From Heliocidaris erythrogramma (Eukaryota > Echinodermata > Echinoidea > Camarodonta > Echinometridae), in assembly GCA_025617745.1 (NCBI GenBank), contig CM046853.1, positions 58,365,233 through 58,429,232 on the forward strand: a DNA stretch of 64,000 bases, written 5' to 3'. Shown one piece after another: positions 54,922 through 64,000 of the stretch. Made by a program: the position numbers and the translations under genes. Position 1 is the stretch's first letter. Each line of letters begins with the position of its first letter. The notes below the pieces were generated by a model, which saw nothing but the letters and a program-made list of their open reading frames with translations, did no database searches and had not been told where the DNA came from.

Positions 54922-57900
54922 TTTGAGCAGGAAGGTTTCCGAATATGTTATTTCTGTTACTTCAAAAAGTGTCAAAAATTTTGCTCGCTCGCAAAAAAGC
55001 GAAAGTTGATATTCGGACAAAAGACTTCAGCCCCCTTGCGAAAATGTGCCAGTACGCTTATGGTGATTGGGTCATGATTATCATAATCATTTGTCTTTTC
55101 TCGTCATTGACATTGAATATCCAAATTTCTCTAAAAAACATATTTGATTTGTCCTTTCTTGGTGCAAAACTTTATTCCTTTAATGAGAGTACTGGTTATG
55201 ATTCTCTCATCACATTTATTTTAAAAAATAGGCTTGATATATTACACTGATATAACAATTCTTTTGACATAACCCATCGGGTAAATTCATTTAATTATTT
55301 GACCCAGTCCCTGCAGATGACAAGTTAGATCTTTAGATCTCGTGGTGAATGGTGTTTGTAACATTGCGAAAGAGTGCGCGTGGTATTACTGAAACATTCG
55401 CCCTCACTTTACCTGTATGGTTTTTAATTCTAAACTTGATCCCGCTGATGGAGTCGCTAATGACTAAAGTTGTCCTTTGTGTCCTCTATTGACGTGAAAG
55501 CATCGTGGGGAAACAATGCTATATCCCCCAGTACTCGGAATACTGAATGGTATAGACGTGATACAGCTGGTCAATATGGAATTAAATTATTTGAGGAAAT
55601 ATAAATAGGGCTTGTCTGCCCGCGTGATATGGCGTTCACCCTGGATTATCAGATGTCATCGTGAAAACGTGCTCTTCCTGCCCGTCATTCTCCCATCATC
55701 GCACGTATGATTGCCAAAATCGAAATGACAGCGCGAAACAATTTATACGACTGATTGGACAAAAATCGTTTGACCGTAAGACTTGGATATTGTATCGGAC
55801 ACTGGTATCTTAGGTTTACTATGAATATGGTATTATCCAGAGTATTCAAGCAATAGACATTATGGAATTCTCATTTTTTCCCCTCTACATGTATTCGAAA
55901 GAGACTCATTCCCAATATTTTTACGATATCTATAGGTGTTACGTTACTTCAAAAAGAAACAAAACTTTCCCATGATTATCACGCCCTCGCTTCCTAATGC
56001 TCATGACTGACATTCCTTTAATGAATGAAATTCGCGTATTAGCGATGGCAAAATGAACATACTAATATAAAAGTTTAATTTCGCGATGTTTTTTCTTCTT
56101 TTGGAGGTAACAGTAACCAATAAATTACAAGGGCAACAGAATCAGGAATGGGAAAGGGAAGACTCATGTTTCCCACCAATTTCCCCAAATTTACAGAGAA
56201 ATTCCTGCGGGGTCAGAAAATTTTTGGGTGCCTTTTTGGGTGTCTTTTTTATGTTTTACATCTCACTCTCCACGGCAAGTATTCCATTTTTCCATACAAA
56301 ATGGTCATCAGATGCTTTTTGTACTTTGCTCTATGATATTTATTGGCATTGTGATCCTTCGAGAACTTGCCCAAAATGTGCTGTTATTGGTGTAATGCGA
56401 TTTTCTTTGAAGAATAGTTTTACAGTTTTATTACTGTTAGATAATGGTAGTATTGTTAGCCTCTTCTGAAGGGCTTAAAAACATTGCGGATCATGTGCTA
56501 CAAAATTTGAAGACAATTAATAATTATTGTTGTCATTTTTGCATTGTCCCTCACCCACGTACATCATGACGCCTCCACACTTGTACATACGCACGCACCC
56601 AAACCTAATTGCTGGTGCCCTTCTCATATTTGTGTCCCCTCCCCCCTTTGTTGTGCGCTTTTTCACCCTTAAACTAAATATTTTCCATTCCCTCCTCTCA
56701 GAATTTCATGTTGAATTAAAGAAAGCCCCTTCCTCCTTCATTACTTATAGTTCTTTGCGTATGCCATTTCACATTCTAAGTATATGAATACATACTTCAG
56801 AAACTATTTCAAGAAAGATGCATACTTTTAATTATTTTCCTTTTGACGTGGCGTTTTCCCCTTCAGCTTGAAAAACGCTACACCACCCTTATCTGTAAAA
56901 TGAATTATGCAATGCATACCTATACATGTACATGTATAGTGGAGATTGCATTTACGTTCTTTATAAACACAATCACCCTTTTCATGATGAAGTGAAATTT
57001 TGCCGAGTGCATTGTATATGTATACTACCCAGATAATAATGTCTCATACCCTTTTCTTATCCCTTTCTCGACTTGCATTAAGCGTCCCTTGGAGAGAGCG
57101 AGCTTTCCAATGGTGAGTGGAGCAAATAATTTCATATTAAAACAAAATGTCGAAAGGGGCATGTAGCATGACGAAATGCTCTTACTGATAAGGTCAAGAA
57201 GCAAATCAAATAAAGTTCAATAGAACAGAAAATGACTATCATGATATATTTCGATGGTTCTTCGTTGCGTCACATAGTCTTCAAGGAACGTTGCCCAACC
57301 GTAACTCAAACACACACACACACACACACACACCCTCACGTACGCACGCACACGCAACCGCACACAACTCTCTAAATTGAGAAGCAGTAATATTTTGTTA
57401 TAACTGTAAAATGTAAAGACAACAATGTTTTGTCCTTGACGTGGTTTTGGTATAAATCCAGACGGTTTAAAGCATCAATACAATAATTCTTCACAACATT
57501 AACTCTCGTCATGCAGTCCCCGTTAACTTCCAGTCATACTTCCCGAAAGGTCTTTTGGAAGTAAGCAGGAACACAAGGTACTAGGTACAAGGTTCAAGGC
57601 ACAATAGCCACTAATCGTAAACTTACTAAGTGAATGAAATTCGAATTGACAAGGCCACCGAGTAATGATATGTTTCAGGGAAGCTCCCATCTGGTACTTT
57701 TCGACCTCTCATTCCTTCTCTCTTTCGCTTCTCTTTTCCCCTAGGCCCTATTCTCATGACCAAGCGATTTCGTGATATATAGAACTATCGATATTTGTAA
57801 ATACGCCTCCAAATCTACTTCGTTCGAGTGTTCCATTTAGGGCTCTGATTGATCCAGGTACCGAATAATCATATCTTATCTTTTTGCTATACGTTTACTT

Positions 57901-58448
57901 TTATTCCAATACGCAAGTTGGAGATAGCAATAGTATCATTACACTTTTACTAGACAAACCTAATTCGTTTCTAACAGCGGTGACGTAGACATGTGGAGTA
58001 GAAATGTTTTGATCTTTTTTGATGAGTGATGCGATATTTCCAAGACATGCATCGTACTGGTTTGATATGAAAAGGCTTTCGAGGCTGCTATTCACACGCA
58101 TAAGAGTCGTTCACGCGTCTCACCTCAGAGAAGAGCGGTGTTTTACGTCTCTGAGAAGAAAGAACTTTTTTTTTTATTGTAGTCGAATATTGAATTTTGT
58201 AATTCTCTTTGCCTATAAAAAGCTCTCAAGCACACATGGAATGAGATATTATCCTCATCTTTTATCATTGTCTTCTAATACGGTCGTCTGTCTTCCCGAT
58301 CTATTTCTTGATACACTGCTAACAATTGTTCTCTTATTGTGTCCAAAGAACTGTGGCATCAGCACACAATAGGCCAAGTAATTAAGCTCTGTAAATAATG
58401 CCCACAATACAATTTTGGACTCGTTATTCCCACTTTGTAGGTTATATG
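54922..58448. other. Non-coding stretch
   Basis: A short AC dinucleotide run lies at 57309-57333. Reading frames of up to 127 codons (56086-56469) show no domain, no splice support and no coding bias that I can see. Nothing else is supported. Confidence 0.5.
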
Positions 58449-58500
58449 CACTGTAAAATATGCTGGGTAAACTTTTTCCCAATATTGGGTAAGTGTTACC
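58449..58500. repeat. End of a CACTGTAAAA-type element
   Basis: CACTGTAAAATATGCTGGGT is followed by alternating GGGTAA and TTACCC words. Only one end is recognisable. Confidence 0.45.
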
Positions 58501-58834
58501 CAACAAAGATGCATGCTTCCTTTTTAACAAATATTAGGTCTTTTACTCAACTCGTTTAAAGTGTGCGCATCAAGCATAAGTTATATCTCCTTCCTTATAT
58601 ACATTCTCTAATTTACTGATCTTAAGGGCACATGACTGTGCATAATTTACATCGAAGTTATAATTATCAAGAGAGAAAAGCTCGATGAGAAATGTTAAAA
58701 AATAAAATGTAATCGGATGACATTAGTAATGAACAGTAAAACAACAGAGTCAGCCGAAGTCACTGGAGAGTAAGTTCATATAAGCAGGGTTAAGAACGAG
58801 ACATGAAATACACGTAAAACTGATGCATAGAATG

Positions 58835-59062
58835 CACTCTAAAAACAATCTAGTCAAATATGACTAGAATCTAGTCAGATTTGACAAGAATAACTATTCC
58901 CACGAGCGCCTACACTATTCTAGTCAAAACTACCTTCTTCGGGTTTGAAGTGAACAGAAGCCTAGTCAAAATAAACAGAATCCTAGTCAGAATGTCTAGA
59001 ACTGATTAAGAAAATGTGACCAGGCAATTTGGTCAAAAAATGACTAGACGTTTATTAGAGTG
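58835..59062. repeat. CACTCTAAAAA-ended MITE with CTAGTCA arrays
   Basis: Left end CACTCTAAAAACAAT, right end TTATTAGAGTG. Between them CTAGTCA/TGACTAG words recur about ten times in both orientations. The plan is that of the TTGGTTAA element at 26249-27521 with a different motif. Confidence 0.7.
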
Positions 59063-60081
59063 TGTAAATCGGGATGAGAGGGAGAGAGATAGATAGAGGG
59101 AGAGAGTTGGAGAGAAATAGTGAGAATGAGAAGGAGAGTGTGTAAAGAGAGTTGAAGAGAGGGAGAAAGAAGGGGAGAGAAAGAGATAGAGAGGAGAGAG
59201 AAGAATGCTCAATAATATTGAAGATATGAATCAAACAAAAAGAAAAAAAATGGCTTGACAGACATCAGTAACAAAGAGAAAGTTGAAGGTGAATGAGGTT
59301 ACTGCTGGCAATGAACAGCATTTGACTCCTAAATCAGGTTAAATTTTATTAATCATTCGTTTCAAAGTAAATGATAGGCTTTGGATAAAAAAAGATAACT
59401 CAAATCTAAATATTGATGAATATTATTAAAAGGTTTCGATCTACATGTATCATCAACCAGGGTCCATGGAATACATACCTGGATGACTCTAATAAGAAAT
59501 AAGAAAACTGGGAATAATGTTGACGTCATCAAACCAACAAGCTTATGAATAGATGTACGCACGCTACAACACATCTTTTTAAAAAGGGCATAGTGCCTAA
59601 CCCAGTAACTTCGCCTTCATTAATACAAGGTAAATGATTAACGTGTTGTGTTTGAAAGAAGTCTTGAAGCAAAACACAGAATATTTTTTGTTAATGCGTC
59701 ATCTGCACGTAACCCTGGATCTAGGTCTAGTAAAGTAAAACTCTTTTAGTAGAAACTATTTTCACTTCAGTTATATTAAGGACACTTGGAAAAGTCCACA
59801 AGGCCTCTTGTGCAATGAGTCATGCACGACTAGATTCAAGGAGTTCAATAAATACTCACTATTTCAAATTATTATAATAATATGAAATTATGGTTCTTAC
59901 AAATCTGCCATTTCCAAACTGAAGCTTTAAGTAGAACAGAGACAATTTTATCAAACAAGAAGGGAAAGGCCCTATGTACATCCTCAATGTCATTTTGGAT
60001 CCTTATTCGTAAAATAATTTTAAACACCTAAACATACATATTATACCAAGTTGATATTAGCTTTATAATATCTAACTCGTG

Positions 60082-60124
<43 letters not shown>

Positions 60125-63100
60125 AAAGAGGGGAGAGAGAGAGAGAGAGAGGGAGATCAGGCGATTGAGAGAGAAAAAGAGAAAGAGGGGAAAGAGGAGA
60201 GAGAGACACACACAGGAAAGAGAGATGGAAAAGTGAGAATGTAGGAGGGAGGGAAGAATTAAAGAGAAAAGGGGAGGGTATTCTGCTATTTTCGCTGTAT
60301 TCATTGATACATTTGGCAACAACACCGCCCCACCCTCGCCCCCCCTCTTTCCTAAATATGGAAATGTTTACTGGTATACACTTGTTATTGGGAATAGATG
60401 CAACAACATAAGCTGACTTATATGCTTTGTTGTGTTAGTTATTCTTTCCTCTCTAATCACTTATAATTTTTAGTGGTTTCAGGCATTTAGAACGTAATTA
60501 AATACAATTCATTTTATCTCATCCTGACCGGATATCCTAATTAAACTGTTGGCAAATTGCTCGCTAATGTTGACTGCAAATGGTCTACATGTATTTCAAA
60601 AAACCTTGCAGGCTATTTCGGTCAAGCAATCGCCCAAAATTCATGTAATTGTGAACGACTTTCTTCGTAAAGTCGTTCCTTAATTGAGCGGGGAAATAGG
60701 TCTAAGTTCCCTTCTTTATATAGATTTTTACATAGAATGCATGAATGCCGAATCACGAATTTTCGAATGTCAATCCACCCAGGCTGTATAGAATCACAAC
60801 TTGCAGTTAGCCTTTTTTCTTGTCAGAAAGAAGCATTCATAAACTCAGAGTGACTAAAACAGATTTTTTTTTGTCCGCTGCTTTGTTAAAAATGGGAGGA
60901 AAAAATAGAGCGTCGATATTTCGAATATTCTTCTTTTATTCATAAAAGGGCACTGTCAAGGTAGTACGATAGTAGTTTACGGTGGCGTATCCAGAAAAGG
61001 CCAAAGCCCCCTTTTTTTTAAACGTACTACTTTCAGTGTGCGTATTTCTCATGAGACTGCCCAAGTGCATTCTGCCTCCAATCAAGAGGGTATCCCCCCC
61101 CCCCCCACCTTGTTTATCAGTTTCTGGAACACCTCTTGTCCGTTTTAATATGCTGTGATGAAGATGGTGTTTTGGTCTAATTGATGTTATGAATACATTG
61201 AACAGAAAAAAGTACAGCGGTGGAATCATCTTCCAGAAAATGCTGTTCAGTGATGTATCTGGTATTGTGGATGTGCGGGCGGGTAAATCGGTGTTTTGGG
61301 GATGTATAGACGGTTTCGTTTATAATGCTCGTGTCTGTGTGTGGGTGGGCATGGTTTTGAGTCAACTCGCTCATCACATAAAAGTACATTCTCCACTTCC
61401 CGACGTGAAATATGAAATCATCAGGAGAGGGCTCCTTAAAGTGCTAGGATTATATGTCTTCTGTCACTCCGAATGTTTCTTCATCATATATATTTGTCAA
61501 CTGCAATTTCCATTTTACATTGGGGAAGGCCAATGGCCAATAACTGTTACTTATAGTACCGGGTTTTATTATGTCATTCTGTTATTGTAATCCTATATAT
61601 CACATTATGTGAGGAAAACATCCACAAGGCTACTAGTAATAGCATCACCATTCTGACTCTATATAAGAGTGAGGAGCTCAAAAGCGTGTGAAGTTGTAAA
61701 TTGTGATTTAATATTTTGTTCCTGATTGGAAATATTCCAGTGGCAATGAACTCTATACCGGAATGAGACACATTTCATGGAAAATGTAAATTGATATTTT
61801 GAAATTGATTTTCCATTTTCACCAGTACAGTAACGATATAGATTAAAGCCAAATAAATATCCACTAATGTTTAAAGTGAAATCATTTACCTATCAATTTA
61901 TCACGTTTCCACAACTAACTCAATAATGATTTGCGCCACTATTCCCACTATCATTTCATAAAATAACAATAATGTGATTACTGATTAATTGTTAAGAGTG
62001 CGTATTCATTCTCGCAAATAATTTTGACCTTATAATATTCGTGGTGTGTCACGTTTTCAGGTCTACACCCGACACTTTTCTAAATGGACTGAAAAGAAGA
62101 CTGCGTTAATTCAGTTTTACAGGCTACTTTGAAAGATCAATGCTCATCCTGAAGACGAAGCATAATACATATAATTGAAATAAGTATTTTTAACACGATA
62201 AAAATACTTTCGAAAAATAAACTCAAGACAATTTCAATAGCCCTGTCTATCACCTTTAGAAATGTGCGAACATTACAATGGTGTATTACATAATCCGAAC
62301 CTGATTTATATGGGCAGTACAATAGGCCTTTGAAATTGCCCTTGAGTTTATTTTTCGATAGTAGTTCTTATCGTGTTTTTTTATCATTCTTTTGTATTGA
62401 TAATAAAGGGTGAATTTATGCTCTCTTCTTTCAGCCTACCAAAGTGTTGCCGTTTTTCAAATCCGACTCTCATTTAACGTGACGGCTCACTAAACATTAT
62501 TTATTTTAACCATATTTTTAATTAAAGATATTAAAATTTCTAAAGTGCAAACCCCATGACAGGAGCAGTTACTGCACTAATTTCTGGTACTTTTTCAAAA
62601 TCCAAATTGTAAAAACACTTCATAAGAAAATGTGCTTTCGGTAACTTTCTGTTTAGTTTGTTAAATATTTTGTTATCAAGTAAAGTAGCGGTTCGTTTAC
62701 AAAAAAAAATCTAACAATAATCATTTTGTAATCTTTTATATGGGGGATAGATGTGTATAGGGGGTGTTTGTGTGTGCGTGTGCGTGTGTGAGTGCGTTTG
62801 TGCGGAGTGTTCTTGTGCATTTCAATAATGTTTACCAGTGCAACTGTAAGGTTTAGTGTCCAGCTCACTAAAATGCAATTCCATGAAATTCAGTCGTTGT
62901 GAAATAGTTTTTTTTTATAAAGATTAATCCGACTGAATTCACCGATTAAGCCCATGGATAGGAAGTACGACTACGACACGCAATACCAAACCATTGTTTT
63001 GACAAGGCCACTAATATAAAATCAGCTCGAAGCAATGGGTAATTCCCCCAATTTCACCTCAAAACCCGCAGCCAGTACGAACGGGTAAACTAATCTGGTT

Positions 63101-63929
63101 GCCGTGATTGAATATCCATACCGCGGCTTCCATGATTAGTAGTGAATTATTCGTCTATAGTAGATGTCAATGTAGATGAGGGTTGCGCCCCTTCGCTCCT
63201 ACGTATTTTTATCATTATATACATATTATATATCTCATCTTTTAATATGAAATTTATTTTCCAGGGTCATTCACCTTCATATCTTACAATCAGTTATTGA
63301 TAAGCCCTTCTATACACTGACAGTCCAGTAACGTCATTAGCGTAATCAAGGAAGGGGGGGGGTAATTGCTATTGCCTATCCCTAACATACTGTCAGCAAA
63401 TGTGAGGCTTTTAGGCTAATTGAAACATAATGGGTTGTAAAGTTTACTAAACAAATTGACCCCAGGGCTGTGTTTAGGCCGTCTTTAATTCGAATATAAC
63501 AAGACAGCACCTTGGCCTAAATTTGTCGACTTGATTTCTTACTCGAGTCTAGCGTGGGGCTCACAGTACAAGGCCATCTTGAAGTAAGATACAAAGGCAA
63601 CACTTGGTCCTAATTTATCGACTGGACTCGATTTCACGCCACATTTTAGTGAAATGATTATGTACCACCATTCTACACATCGGCTAGTGAGTTCTTTTTG
63701 TCGAGTATTGAAGACCGGATAGGAAATCCATGAACTCATTCTGTTTCGCTCTTTACGAGGCTTGTGGCAACGAGCTAAGATTTATCAGCGGCGCGCCGCG
63801 GCGATGCCGCGATTTACATGTTCGTATACGGATACATTTCAATCAATGGGCTTGGAGGTATGTTTTTACATCCCACCTTTTCCCCCCTGACTATTGACTT
63901 AACCAGGTTGATATTATAACCTTAGGCAT

Positions 63930-63960
<31 letters not shown>

Positions 63961-64000
63961 AACTCTCTTTATCTCTCTCCCCTCTCTCTTTATCTCTCTC
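59063..64000. other. Non-coding stretch to the window end, with simple repeats
   Basis: GA-rich tracts lie at 59078-59200 and 60085-60215, and a CT tract at 63929-64000. A 133-codon plus-strand frame (61189-61590) has no recognisable domain. No gene is supported. Confidence 0.5.

Noticed and set aside
56086-56469. 127-codon plus-strand open frame with hydrophobic stretches
   Set aside because: Unrecognised and with no supporting context; it looks like chance in AT-rich DNA.
61189-61590. 133-codon plus-strand open frame
   Set aside because: No domain, no signal sequence of clear form, no splice or promoter context and no low-AT codon bias; frames of this length are expected by chance in 64 kb.

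Overview
This window is eukaryotic nuclear DNA. It is AT-rich, intron-dominated and loaded with microsatellites, short inverted-repeat transposons (MITEs), tRNA-derived SINEs and one complete-looking DIRS retrotransposon. The MITE and SINE types, the DIRS element and the frequent TAGGCCTA-like words (for example 16935-16990, 17713-17750) suggest a marine deuterostome. An echinoderm, probably a sea urchin, is the best guess. This is inference from repeat style, not from a diagnostic gene.

Left part (1-19.9 kb): a minus-strand host gene. Six exons between 646 and 9886 join in frame at consensus splice sites and give the first 258 residues of a charged coiled-coil protein that I do not recognise. 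The gene runs off the left edge. A likely 5' untranslated exon ends in a strong donor at 19757, with YY1- and CCAAT-type elements just upstream. If that is right, the 6.2-kb DIRS element (about 10578-16765, same strand) lies inside the first intron. Next to exon 3 is a degraded copy of part of that exon, directly beside two abutting MITEs.

Middle (16.8-40 kb): mostly non-coding and dense in non-autonomous elements. These include a MITE with an ACGT/TACG core, a long TTC tract, a 196-bp near-perfect fold-back, two related palindromic MITEs, an inverted pair of GC-rich TTAA-flanked elements (one carrying a 34-bp palindrome flanked by 10-bp direct repeats), two tRNA-derived SINEs, a 1.27-kb element whose ends are arrays of TTGGTTAA, and hAT-type MITEs with CAGGGGCGG termini. 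A weak case exists for a plus-strand gene with its last two exons at 32563-33645.

Right part (40-48.3 kb): the most interesting gene. Three minus-strand exons (47902-47917, 46495-46779, 40190-40287) join in frame into a complete 132-residue secreted precursor. It has a signal peptide, then at once a short peptide with two cysteines and a Gly-Lys-Arg amidation/cleavage site. This looks like a neuropeptide or peptide-hormone precursor that I cannot assign to a known family. A TATA/initiator pair and two CRE-like sites lie upstream.

Far right (48.3-64 kb): no convincing host gene. It holds a 111-bp tandem repeat with an open frame, a triple iterated hairpin array, a worn Penelope-like GIY-YIG fragment, several MITEs and simple repeats.
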